NCBI GenBank assembly: GCA_016209015.1
Contig: JACQWY010000050.1
Span: 1 to 58,737 of the forward strand
Length of the DNA: 58,737 nt
Reading direction: 5' to 3'
DNA from: Gammaproteobacteria bacterium
GTDB lineage: Bacteria; Pseudomonadota; Gammaproteobacteria; Ga0077536
Part shown: positions 8,359-16,286 of the stretch, in pieces
How positions within the stretch are numbered: position 1 is the first letter of the stretch
Layout of the letters: each line of letters starts with the position of its first letter
The notes under the pieces: generated by a model
What the model saw: the letters and a program-made list of their open reading frames with translations, nothing else
What the model was told of the DNA's origin: nothing
Database searches by the model: none
Translations under genes and position numbers: made by a program

Positions 8359-9440
8359 CCGTGGCCGATTACGACGCTGCCGCACTCAAGGACGAGATCA
8401 GGGACTGGGGGCAGGCGCTCGGCTTCGGGCGTCTCGGCGTCGCCGCGATCGCGCTGCCGGACGACGAGCTCCGCCTCGCCGCCTGGCTCGAGGCGGGCCG
8501 CCACGGCACGATGGAATACATGGCGCGCCACGGCACGAAGCGCAGCCGGCCCGCCGAGCTCGTGCCGGGCACGGTGTGCGCGATCTCGGTGACGCTGCCC
8601 TATCTCGATCGCGACGCGCGGCCGATGCGCGAGGTGCTCGCCGAGCCGCACACCGCCTACGTCTCGCGTTATGCGCTCGGCCGCGATTATCACAAGGTCG
8701 TGCGCGCACGTCTGAAGGCGCTCGCCGGACGCATCGGCGAGCGCATCGGCGAATTCGGCTATCGCGTCTTCAGCGACAGCGCGCCCGTGCTCGAGCGCGC
8801 GCTCGCCCGCAATGCCGGCATCGGCTGGATCGGCAAGCACACGAATCTCATCCACCGCTTCGACGGCTCGTGGTTCTTCCTCGGCGAGATCTACACCGAT
8901 CTGCCGCTGCCGCCGGACGCACCGTTCAAACGCGACCACTGCGGCACGTGCACGCGCTGCATCACGGCCTGTCCGACCGCGGCCATCGTCGCGCCCTACG
9001 CGCTCGACGCCAGGCGCTGCATCTCCTATCTCACGATCGAGCACCGCGGTCCGATCCCCGAGGAGTTTCGCGCCGCGCTCGGCAACCGCATCTACGGCTG
9101 CGACGACTGCCAGCTCGTCTGTCCCTGGAACCGTTACGCGAAGAAGAGCGTCGAGCCCGACTTCGCCGCGCGTCACGGCCTCGACGGCGCCTCGCTGCTC
9201 GCGCTCTGGGACTGGGACGAGGCGACGTTCCTGCGGCTCACCGAGGGCTCGGCGATCCGCCGCGTGAATTTCGAGCTGTGGCAGCGCAATCTCGCCGTCG
9301 CGCTCGGTAACGCGCCGCGCGATCCGGCGATCGCCGCCGCGCTCGCGCGCCGCCTGGATGCCGGCGTCAGCGAGCTCGTCGCCGAGCACGTGCGCTGGGC
9401 GCTCGCCCGCCACACGGCGGGACGGGATGCGCCGGCATGA
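8355..9440 (+). CDS. queG: Epoxyqueuosine reductase QueG
   Basis: Cobalamin- and [4Fe-4S]-dependent enzyme for the last step of queuosine synthesis, reducing epoxyqueuosine to queuosine in tRNA. Two ferredoxin-type cysteine clusters are visible: CGTCTRCITACP (C196, C199, C202, C206) and CDDCQLVCPW (C249, C252, C256). The YALGRDYHKVVR and NAGIGWIGKHTN motifs are also typical of QueG. I start it at GTG 8355, which overlaps the parA stop (GTGA); GTG 8361 is an equally possible start two codons later. Length (361 aa) is normal. It overlaps the downstream gene by 4 nt. queC lies about 48 kb away in the same window. Confidence 0.93.
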   Translation: MTVADYDAAALKDEIRDWGQALGFGRLGVAAIALPDDELRLAAWLEAGRHGTMEYMARHGTKRSRPAELVPGTVCAISVTLPYLDRDARPMREVLAEPHTAYVSRYALGRDYHKVVRARLKALAGRIGERIGEFGYRVFSDSAPVLERALARNAGIGWIGKHTNLIHRFDGSWFFLGEIYTDLPLPPDAPFKRDHCGTCTRCITACPTAAIVAPYALDARRCISYLTIEHRGPIPEEFRAALGNRIYGCDDCQLVCPWNRYAKKSVEPDFAARHGLDGASLLALWDWDEATFLRLTEGSAIRRVNFELWQRNLAVALGNAPRDPAIAAALARRLDAGVSELVAEHVRWALARHTAGRDAPA

Positions 9441-11716
9441 ACGGCGGTATCGAGCTCGATCCCCAGACCTACGAGTGGTGCGTGCGGCTCTTCGAGCACG
9501 CGCAGAAGCTGCTGAAGGTCGACATCACGTTCCATCACCAGCGCGATCAGATCGTCGAAGGCGACGTCTTCCTCTTCAATCATTTCGCGCGCGCCGAGAG
9601 TTTCATCCCGCAATACCTCATCTACCGCGAGACCGGCACGCTGTGCCGTTCGGTCGCCGCCGCGGAGCTCTTCAAGGGCAACGATCGCTTCGCGCGCATG
9701 CTGCGCGACGTCGGCGCCGTGCCGAACGATCATCCCGAGCTCCTGAAGCTGCTCGCCGTCGACATCCTGCGCGGACGCAAGGTCGTGATCTTCCCGGAAG
9801 GCGGCATGGTGAAGGATCGCCAGGTCGTCGACGGCAACGGCGAGTACGGCGTCTATTCGCGCAGTGCGAACGCGCGGCGCAAACATCATTCGGGCGCGGC
9901 GCGGCTCGCGACGGGCCTGCAGATCTTCAAGCAGGCGATCGCCCGGCGCCTCGCGCGCGGCCGGATGGCGGACCTCGAGCGCTGGGCGGACGAGCTCGGC
10001 CTGCCGTCGGCCGAAGTGCTCGTCGCGAACGCGGCGCGGCCCGTGACCATCGTGCCCGCGAACATCACGTTCCATCCCCTGCGCGTTTCCGACAATTTCC
10101 TGCGGCGCGGCGCGGAGCTCGTGCTGAAGGAGCTGAGCCCGCGCGCGGCCGAGGAGCTCGTCGTCGAAGGCAATCTGTTCTTCAAGGCGACGGACATGGA
10201 CATCCGCCTCGGCGATCCGATCCGCCCGGCGGAGATCTGGAGCTGGTGGGAGCGTGCGCTCGCCGCCTGGCTCGCGCGCGATCTGCCGGGGCTCGACGCC
10301 GCGTTCCGGCGCGAGCACCTCGCGGGCTCGTGGCCCCGCCGGCTCGCGAACCGCGGCCTCGCTGCGAGCGTCGCGTCGCTCCGCGATCGCTACATGCGCG
10401 ACATCTACCGCGCGGTGACCGTCAACGTGAGCCATCTCGCCGCACGGGCCGTGCTCGAGGCGCTCGAAGCGGGACGCGGCACGCTGCCGCTCGACACGCT
10501 CTGCCGCGTCGTCTATCTCGCGCTGAAGACTTTGCAGCGCGATGCGGAGATCCATCTCCATCGCGGCCTCGGGGATCCGGAGCGCTATCGGCGGCTGCTG
10601 AACGGGCCGCCCGAGGATCTGCGCGAATTCCTCGCGGCCGCGGCGGACGCGGGCCTCATCACGCTCACCGAGGGGACTTTGGAATTACGCGAGAAGCTGC
10701 GCCACGAGCACGGCTTCGACGCCGTGCGGCTCGAGAATCCGCTCGAGGTGTATGCGAACGAGATCGAGCCGCTGCCGGCCGTCGGCGCGGCGGTGCGCGC
10801 GGCCTGGCAGGCGCTCCCCGCAGTGCGCCCGGCGGACTGGGCACGGCACGCCTTCGACGACGAGCAGCGCATGCTCTCCCACGATCGGCGACAGTTCAGC
10901 GCGGCGAAGCATCACGAGCTCAACGCCAGCGAAACCGCGACGGCGGATCCCGCGCCCTTCCTGTTCACGCCGGAAGCGCCGCGCCCGCTCGGCGTCGTGC
11001 TCGTGCACGGCTTCCTCGCGACGCCCGCGGAAGTGCGTCCGTTCGGTGAGAAGCTCGCGCAGGCGGGCTATCCGGTGATCGGCGTGCGACTGAAGGGCCA
11101 CGGCACCTCGCCCTGGGATCTGCGCGAACGCTCCTGGCGCGACTGGCTCGCGTCCGTCGCCGCGGGCGCGGAGATCCTGCGTCCGTTCGCGGAGCGGATC
11201 TGCGTCGTCGGCTTCTCGACGGGCGGCGCGCTCGCGCTCGCCTATGCCGCGGAGCAGCCGCCCGGGCTCGCGGGCGTGGTGTCGATCTGTCCGCCCCTGA
11301 AGTTCCGGAACCGCAACATGCGCTTCGTGCCGCTCGTGCACGGCGCGAACCGCTTCGTCGCATGGGTCGCGCAGCTCGAAGGGGTGATGCCGTTCCGGCC
11401 GGCGGAGACGGAGCATCCGCTCATCAACTACCAGCACATGCCGGTGCGCGGTCTCTACGAGCTGACGCGCATGGTCGGACATCTGCGCAAGACGCTGCCG
11501 GCGATCCGCTGCCCGGTCTCGATCGTGCAGTCGAGCGGCGACCCGGTCGTCGATCCGGCGGGCGCGGAGGAAGTGCGCGCGGCGCTGACGGTCGCCGACA
11601 AAACGCTGCACTGGGTGGAAGCACGACGCCACGGCATCCTCTACGAGGACATCGGCGCGACGCACGCGCTGGTGATGGAGTTCCTCGCGCGGCGCGCGGC
11701 CGCGCTCAGCCCTTGA
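9437..11716 (+). CDS. Acyltransferase-alpha/beta hydrolase fusion protein
   Basis: A 759-residue fusion. Residues ~25-260 look like a PlsC/PlsB-type glycerolipid acyltransferase, with FNHFARAES around 47-55 in place of the usual NHxxxxD box (H49, E54) and FPEG at 119-122. The middle part (~330-500) contains ENPLEVYANEIEPLP, a PlsB-family-like segment. Residues ~515-759 form an alpha/beta hydrolase with an oxyanion loop at VHGF (H524), nucleophile S594 in GFSTGG, an Asp in GDPVVD and H732. It therefore pairs lipid acylation with ester hydrolysis in one chain and probably acts at the membrane in phospholipid or lysolipid remodelling. The substrate is unknown. It overlaps queG by 4 nt and overlaps the opposing gene by 11 nt. 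Confidence 0.82.
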   Translation: MNGGIELDPQTYEWCVRLFEHAQKLLKVDITFHHQRDQIVEGDVFLFNHFARAESFIPQYLIYRETGTLCRSVAAAELFKGNDRFARMLRDVGAVPNDHPELLKLLAVDILRGRKVVIFPEGGMVKDRQVVDGNGEYGVYSRSANARRKHHSGAARLATGLQIFKQAIARRLARGRMADLERWADELGLPSAEVLVANAARPVTIVPANITFHPLRVSDNFLRRGAELVLKELSPRAAEELVVEGNLFFKATDMDIRLGDPIRPAEIWSWWERALAAWLARDLPGLDAAFRREHLAGSWPRRLANRGLAASVASLRDRYMRDIYRAVTVNVSHLAARAVLEALEAGRGTLPLDTLCRVVYLALKTLQRDAEIHLHRGLGDPERYRRLLNGPPEDLREFLAAAADAGLITLTEGTLELREKLRHEHGFDAVRLENPLEVYANEIEPLPAVGAAVRAAWQALPAVRPADWARHAFDDEQRMLSHDRRQFSAAKHHELNASETATADPAPFLFTPEAPRPLGVVLVHGFLATPAEVRPFGEKLAQAGYPVIGVRLKGHGTSPWDLRERSWRDWLASVAAGAEILRPFAERICVVGFSTGGALALAYAAEQPPGLAGVVSICPPLKFRNRNMRFVPLVHGANRFVAWVAQLEGVMPFRPAETEHPLINYQHMPVRGLYELTRMVGHLRKTLPAIRCPVSIVQSSGDPVVDPAGAEEVRAALTVADKTLHWVEARRHGILYEDIGATHALVMEFLARRAAALSP

Positions 11717-12671
11717 CGGGCGTCGCGCCCGGCGTCGCGGCAGGTGGCGCGGCCGGGGCCTGATTCGCGGTTCCCGCCGCGGGTTTCGCGGGCGGCGGCG
11801 GAACGGCCGCCGCGAGCCGCTTCAACCAGCCGCGCACCGCATAGGCGACGATCGCCTCGGCACCCCGATAATCGCGGCCCGCGCCTTCCACGACACTCTG
11901 CCGGTACGGCTTCCCGGGCTGGACGCTGCGCGCCTCGCGCCGCCGCGCCGCGGCGGATTTTACCGCCGCCGCTTCGCGCGCAGGCACGACGTCGAGCACG
12001 GGCAGCTTCAGATCCGCGAGCGTGCCGCTCCACGGTCCGAGCACCGCGAAACCGAGCAGCTCCGGCGGCCAGGCGTCCTTGAAGCAGCCCGGCAATGCGT
12101 CCGCGGCCGTGCCCGCCGCGACGAGCCCCGCCTTCTTGTAGCCCTGTGCGAGGAGATGCGCGAGCCCGGCCTTCACGCGCGCACACAGCGGCGCGGCGAG
12201 CGCGGCATAGGCCGCGGTGTCGGCCGTCGGCGCGGGCAGCGGCGGCTGGATCGCGAGCGTCGCATAACCGCCGCGCGGCAGGTTCGTGCGCAACTCCCGG
12301 ATCACCGCATCCTGATCGATGAACGATCCGATCGCCGGCACGACCAGCAGGCCCACGGTCGGCGGCTTGCGCTCGCCGGCGCGATAGAACGCGAAGAATT
12401 TGCCGCCTTCGGCCTCGAGCGTCACGGCTTCGCCGGGCGCCGCGAGCTGCGGCAGGGCCGCCGTCAACGCCGCTTCGCGATCCGCGGACGCGGGCGCCGC
12501 GGCCTCCGTCGCCGGCTTCGCGTCCGCTGCGGGTTTGGCGTCCGCGGCCGGCTTCGCATCGGCTGCGCCGGCCGCCGGTGCGGCGGGTGCGGGGTCGGCC
12601 GCGAACGCGAGGCCCGACACGAGCAGCAGCGCGAGCAGCAATGCGGTACAGCGGGCAGGATGGGTCGTCAC
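11706..12671 (-). CDS. Exported DUF3530-like alpha/beta-hydrolase-fold protein
   Basis: A 321-residue protein with a clear signal peptide (residues 1-24, cleavage after LAFA). A low-complexity spacer of repeated ADAKPA units follows at about 38-58, and there is an Ala/Pro-rich C-terminal tail. The central region (PTVGLLVVPAIGS... RELRTNLPRGGYATLAIQPPL) resembles DUF3530, an envelope protein family with a hydrolase-like fold. The usual GxSxG nucleophile is not evident (VAAGTAAD is found instead), so it may be catalytically inactive. It is convergent with, and overlaps, the end of the acyltransferase-hydrolase gene. Family assignment is from recollected sequence pattern only. Confidence 0.65.
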   Translation of the reverse strand: MTTHPARCTALLLALLLVSGLAFAADPAPAAPAAGAADAKPAADAKPAADAKPATEAAAPASADREAALTAALPQLAAPGEAVTLEAEGGKFFAFYRAGERKPPTVGLLVVPAIGSFIDQDAVIRELRTNLPRGGYATLAIQPPLPAPTADTAAYAALAAPLCARVKAGLAHLLAQGYKKAGLVAAGTAADALPGCFKDAWPPELLGFAVLGPWSGTLADLKLPVLDVVPAREAAAVKSAAARRREARSVQPGKPYRQSVVEGAGRDYRGAEAIVAYAVRGWLKRLAAAVPPPPAKPAAGTANQAPAAPPAATPGATPVKG

Positions 12672-12754
12672 GACGTGATTCTCAGCGCGGCGCGCGAGAT
12701 GCGCCGGGCGCGGCGATCCGGTAGAGTTCCGGCCCCCAACAGCCGCGGACGGAC

Positions 12755-13438
12755 ATGCCCGTGATGCAACCGGATGCCATAGCTCCCTCCATTCTGTCCG
12801 CGGATTTCGCGCGCCTCGGCGCCGAGGTCGATGCGGTGCTCGCCGCCGGCGCGGACATCGTGCACTTCGACGTGATGGACAACCATTACGTCCCGAATCT
12901 GACGATCGGTCCGATGGTCTGCGAAGCGCTGCGCCGCTACGGCATCACCGCGCCCATCGACGTGCATCTCATGGTATCACCCGTCGACCGGCTGGTCGGC
13001 GATTTCGCCGCGGCCGGGGCGAGCTACATCACGTTCCACCCGGAAGCGAGCGCGCACATCGACCGCACGCTCGCGCTCATCCGCGAGTCGGGCTGCAAAT
13101 CGGGCCTCGTCTTCAATCCCGCGACCCCGCTCGATCACCTGCGCTACGTGATGGACAAGGTGGACATGATCCTCGTCATGTCCGTGAACCCGGGCTTCGG
13201 CGGGCAGTCGTTCATTCCGGGCGCGCTCACGAAGATCGCCGAAGCGCGGCAGATGATCGACGCGAGCGGCCTGCCGATCCGGCTCGAGGTCGACGGCGGC
13301 GTGAAAGTCGACAACATCCGCGCGGTCGCCGAAGCCGGCGCCGACACCTTCGTCGCAGGCTCGGCGATCTTCAACAGCGCCGACTATGCGGCGACGATCG
13401 CGAAAATGCGCGCGGCGATCGCCGCGGTCCACCCGTGA
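12755..13438 (+). CDS. rpe: Ribulose-phosphate 3-epimerase
   Basis: A 227-residue TIM-barrel enzyme interconverting ribulose 5-phosphate and xylulose 5-phosphate in the pentose phosphate pathway. Hallmarks are [31 protein letters not shown], the [11 protein letters not shown] phosphate/loop region and EVDGGV. ATG 12755 is used; ATG 12764 would trim three residues. The gene overlaps gph by 4 nt (GTGA). The rpe-gph pair normally precedes trpE/trpG/trpD/trpC in related gammaproteobacteria, whereas here trp genes lie 6 kb further on. Confidence 0.95.
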   Translation: MPVMQPDAIAPSILSADFARLGAEVDAVLAAGADIVHFDVMDNHYVPNLTIGPMVCEALRRYGITAPIDVHLMVSPVDRLVGDFAAAGASYITFHPEASAHIDRTLALIRESGCKSGLVFNPATPLDHLRYVMDKVDMILVMSVNPGFGGQSFIPGALTKIAEARQMIDASGLPIRLEVDGGVKVDNIRAVAEAGADTFVAGSAIFNSADYAATIAKMRAAIAAVHP

Positions 13439-14106
13439 CGCATGGCGCACGACCAGTCGTGCTCTTCGATCTCGACGGGACGCTCGTCGACAGCGCGGCG
13501 GACATCGTCTACGCCTGCGACGCCGCGCTCGCCGCAGTCGGTATGCCGCCGCGCGATTTCGAGACTGCGAAGGGCTACATCGGTCAGGGTTCGGAGCGGC
13601 TCGTTCACCGCTGTCTCACCGGGGCTCGCGACGGCATCGCTGAGCCCGCGCTGTTCGCGCGCGCCTACGCTGCGTTCGAGTCGTTCTACGAAGCCCATCT
13701 CATCACGAACACGCGAGCCTACCCCGGCGCCGCGGCGACGCTCGAACGACTCGCCGACGCGGGCTACGCGCTCGCCTGCGTGACGAACAAGCCCTCGCGC
13801 TTCACGCTGCCGCTGCTCGCCGACCTCGATCTCGCGCGCCATTTCGCGCTGGTGCGGGCGGGCGATCAATTGCCGCGCAAACCGGATCCGACGCCGCTGC
13901 TCGAAACCGCGGCCGCGCTCGGCGGGGCGGCGGCGAGCACGACCCTCGTCGGCGATTCGGCGGCCGACATCAAGGCCGCGCGCGCCGCCGGCATGCGCAT
14001 CGTCTGCGTCTCTTTCGGCTATGCGCAGCCCGGCGACCTCGTGCGCCTCGCGCCGGATGCCGTCGTCGATACCCTGCCCGGGATCCTGCCGCTGCTCACC
14101 GGCTGA
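13435..14106 (+). CDS. gph: Phosphoglycolate phosphatase (HAD superfamily)
   Basis: A 223-residue HAD hydrolase that dephosphorylates 2-phosphoglycolate, a product of DNA repair and oxygenase side reactions. Motif I is [10 protein letters not shown] (residues 11-20), motif II is the T of VTNKPS, the motif III lysine is in RKPDPTP and motif IV is GDSAAD. The helical cap starting at about residue 20 is typical of Gph. The start is GTG at 13435, overlapping the rpe stop, which indicates translational coupling. Confidence 0.92.
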   Translation: MTHGARPVVLFDLDGTLVDSAADIVYACDAALAAVGMPPRDFETAKGYIGQGSERLVHRCLTGARDGIAEPALFARAYAAFESFYEAHLITNTRAYPGAAATLERLADAGYALACVTNKPSRFTLPLLADLDLARHFALVRAGDQLPRKPDPTPLLETAAALGGAAASTTLVGDSAADIKAARAAGMRIVCVSFGYAQPGDLVRLAPDAVVDTLPGILPLLTG

Positions 14107-14111
14107 CTACG

Positions 14112-14128
14112 GCCGGCGTCGCGCCGGC
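14112..14128. terminator. GC hairpin between convergent genes
   Basis: GCCGGC-GTCGC-GCCGGC forms a 6-bp stem between the gph stop and the convergent gene ending at 14139. There is no U-tract in either direction, so termination strength is doubtful. Confidence 0.3.
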
Positions 14129-14138
14129 TGGTGTGTCT

Positions 14139-15239
14139 TCAGGCCAGGCGGTGTTCGCCCGCGCCGTTCGCGAGCCGGATCCCCCGATATGCCGCCTTGC
14201 CCTCGCCGCGCTGGAAGATGCTGACCGCGATGAGCCAGACCCGCAGGATGTGCCCCGGCGGGGTGCCGAGCGCGTTCGCGTAATCGGCATAGAGGTCCTG
14301 CGATTCGTCGAACCAGCGCCCGAGCTCCGCCGTGCCGCTGCGCACGACCTGATGCGTCTCGCGCTGCGCCCAATTCGGCAGCGGGCAGCGGAACACTTTC
14401 CCGACCGGCAGCTCGGCGCTCCAGAAGTACGTGAGGTCCTGGCCGTTGTCGAACTCGACGGCGATCGAGAGGTAGTCGTGCGTCGGCATGGTGTCCTCGG
14501 CGATCTTGGACGGCAGCATCTCGATGCACCACGACCAGTCGAGGCGCGTGCCGGGCAGGAAGGGCAGCGGCGTGTCGTAGTGCAGGATGCCGACGTCGTC
14601 GCGGGTGTGGCAGGCGATCGCCGCTGCGCCCGGGCCGACGGACGAGTAGATCTCCGCGGGCCCGAGGTACCAGAGGTATTCCCAGCCGGGCGGCGGTGAG
14701 ACCGGCCGCTCGAGGCGCTCGAGCTCTGCGGTGACGGGCGACCCGCCGCGGCCGGTGGCGGCGAGCGCCCGGACGCCCTCGACAGGCGTCACGCCGGCGG
14801 CCCATTCGACGACGAGGATCCGGAAGCCGCCTTTCATCATCGCGTAGGCCTCGGCCGGCACACTCGAGTGCCCCATCCGATCGACCCATTCGCCGGGAAA
14901 ATAGCTGGCGAACGCGAGACCGCCGGCCGCGGGCGCCCGGAAGCTGTGACTCGCCCGGGTGCCGCGGAACACCTCGCTCGCGCCGACCCGTGCCCAGATC
15001 TGGAGTCCCGCCCGGAACCGCAGGCCCGGCAGGGGCGCGACCTCGCTCGCGCCGGCCGCGAACCAGGTGACGGCCGCGTCGGCGGTGAGCTCCAGGCCGG
15101 TCGCCGTCCACGGCGCACGGTTGCTCGGCAGATCGAGCCAGGTCGCGCGCTGCACGAGGCCGGGCGGCAGGGCGGCAAGCGCGGCGCCGAGAGCGTCCTC
15201 GAGGGCGCCGGGGCTGAATTCAGTCGGGAGGGCGGCCAT
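14139..15239 (-). CDS. Protein of unknown function, DUF3047-like C-terminal half
   Basis: A 366-residue protein without a signal peptide. Residues ~50-115 are beta-rich (LELTADAAVTWFAAG, FRGTRASHSF). From ~190 the chain (WEYLWYLGPAEIYSS, VGILHYDTPLPFLPGT, WSWCIEMLPSKIAEDTMPTHDYLSIAVEFDN) resembles DUF3047-type proteins, with a carbohydrate-binding-like beta-sandwich feel. Function is unknown. Its ATG lies one base after the stop of the upstream DUF2380-like gene, so the two form a minus-strand pair. It sits in the accessory block that separates rpe-gph from trp genes. Confidence 0.6.
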   Translation of the reverse strand: MAALPTEFSPGALEDALGAALAALPPGLVQRATWLDLPSNRAPWTATGLELTADAAVTWFAAGASEVAPLPGLRFRAGLQIWARVGASEVFRGTRASHSFRAPAAGGLAFASYFPGEWVDRMGHSSVPAEAYAMMKGGFRILVVEWAAGVTPVEGVRALAATGRGGSPVTAELERLERPVSPPPGWEYLWYLGPAEIYSSVGPGAAAIACHTRDDVGILHYDTPLPFLPGTRLDWSWCIEMLPSKIAEDTMPTHDYLSIAVEFDNGQDLTYFWSAELPVGKVFRCPLPNWAQRETHQVVRSGTAELGRWFDESQDLYADYANALGTPPGHILRVWLIAVSIFQRGEGKAAYRGIRLANGAGEHRLA

Positions 15240-15240
15240 G

Positions 15241-16101
15241 TCAGCGGCCCTCCCCGGCGGCGAGCGCCGGCGGAGTCCGGCGGATCATCCGGTCGATGCG
15301 TGCCGCGAGCTCCTGGGCGCCTCGTTCGGTGAGCTTCGTGTCACCCATCGGCCCCTTGAGCTCGACGTAGGAATTGCCGGCAGAACGGCCGCTGCGGGCG
15401 TCGACGACGTCGACGACGACATAGCAGAACAGGAAGCTCGGCTTGGTGAGCCGCACGACGGCGATCCAATCGGCGTCCGCGCGGCGCGCAGCGGCACCGG
15501 CGGCCTCGGGATGGGCCGCGAGATAGCCGGAGGTCACGCCATCGCGGAGCTCGCGGTCGGCGACCGGTGACTTCACTTCGTATCCGGCCTCGGCGAGATG
15601 GCGGCGGATGCTCGGCGCGATGGACCCGGTGCGTGCGAGCTCGGCGGGGACAGCGGGCAGGAGCGTCAGATCGTTCAGGCCGACATCGGGCAGCAGCACG
15701 CTCGGCGCGGCGTCCGCGGGCGCGAGCCACGCTGCCGCACCGAGCCGAACCAGGTCCGCGGCGAAGCCGCGGGGGCTGCGGTTGGTGCCTGTCCCGAACT
15801 GGGGGGCACAGTTGGTGCCTGTCCCGAACTGGAACTGGTTGGTGCCTGTCCCGAATTGGGTCGCGGTTGGTGCCTGTCCCGAATTGGGTCGCGGTTGGTG
15901 CCTGTCCCGAACTGGGGGGCACAGTTGGTGCCTGTCCCGAACTGGAACTCCCCGAACTGGAACTGCGGGGGGTACAGTTGGGGTGCTGCAGTTGGTGCCT
16001 GTCCTGAACTCGCTGTTGGTGCCTGTCCTGAATTCGCTGAACTCGCCTCCGGACTCGGCGGCGGCCATGTCCCCGATTGCGATTGGCCTCTGAGAATTCA
16101 T
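15241..16101 (-). CDS. DUF2380-like exported protein with repeat-derived N-terminus (start lost?)
   Basis: The conserved part runs from about residue 120 (VLLPDVGLNDLTLLPAVP) to the end. It looks like a DUF2380-type exported protein, with DWIAVVRLTKPSFLFCYVVVDVVDA as its core (given only as a landmark). Immediately before it, LVRLGAAAWLAPADA reads like the hydrophobic end of a signal peptide whose start is missing. The preceding ~90 codons are translated 22-bp repeats (QFGTGTN, VRDRHQ and SGQAPT in successive frames). No in-frame ATG, GTG or TTG occurs between the array and the conserved domain, so only ATG 16101 or 16068, beyond the array, can start the frame. Either the gene is 5'-truncated by the array or the repeat-derived leader is translated. 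Confidence 0.45.
   Translation of the reverse strand: MNSQRPIAIGDMAAAESGGEFSEFRTGTNSEFRTGTNCSTPTVPPAVPVRGVPVRDRHQLCPPVRDRHQPRPNSGQAPTATQFGTGTNQFQFGTGTNCAPQFGTGTNRSPRGFAADLVRLGAAAWLAPADAAPSVLLPDVGLNDLTLLPAVPAELARTGSIAPSIRRHLAEAGYEVKSPVADRELRDGVTSGYLAAHPEAAGAAARRADADWIAVVRLTKPSFLFCYVVVDVVDARSGRSAGNSYVELKGPMGDTKLTERGAQELAARIDRMIRRTPPALAAGEGR
15781..16036. repeat. Eight-copy 22-bp interspersed repeat array
   Basis: Copies begin at 15781, 15811, 15838, 15866, 15894, 15924, 15991 and 16015. Each is GTT followed by GGTGCCTGTCCCGAAYTGG; the last two copies carry CCTGAA and end in CG. Start-to-start distances are 30, 27, 28, 28, 30, 67 and 24, and the spacers (2-8 nt, with one long one) are partly related to each other. 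Extra half-copies (CCCGAACTGG) lie at 15951-15960, and TGTCCCCGATT lies near 16069. The spacers are far too short for CRISPR. Similar TGTCCC(C)GAA strings are, as I recall, common in REP-like elements of proteobacteria. Confidence 0.95.
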
Positions 16102-16286
16102 GGGTGTCCTCCATTGCGCTCAGTGCGCGAACTGGCGGTCACCGTAGCGGAACGGGGCCGGCGGCGAAGCCGCGATTCGCCCGCCGGGAGCTGGGCATTT
16201 TGCCCGCCACGCGCCGCTCGGGCTCCAAGGCGGTCCGGACGGCGCGTAGAATCCCGGGCCATCCACTCCGCCGCGCAGCGCGCCCC

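Noticed and set aside
8034-9413. Minus-strand frame opposite ParA/QueG
   Set aside because: Shadow of queG, whose FeS cysteine motifs are unambiguous.
15781-16036. CRISPR array
   Set aside because: Unit length and regular spacing are suggestive, but the spacers are only 2-8 nt (one ~45 nt) and related to each other, and there are no cas genes.
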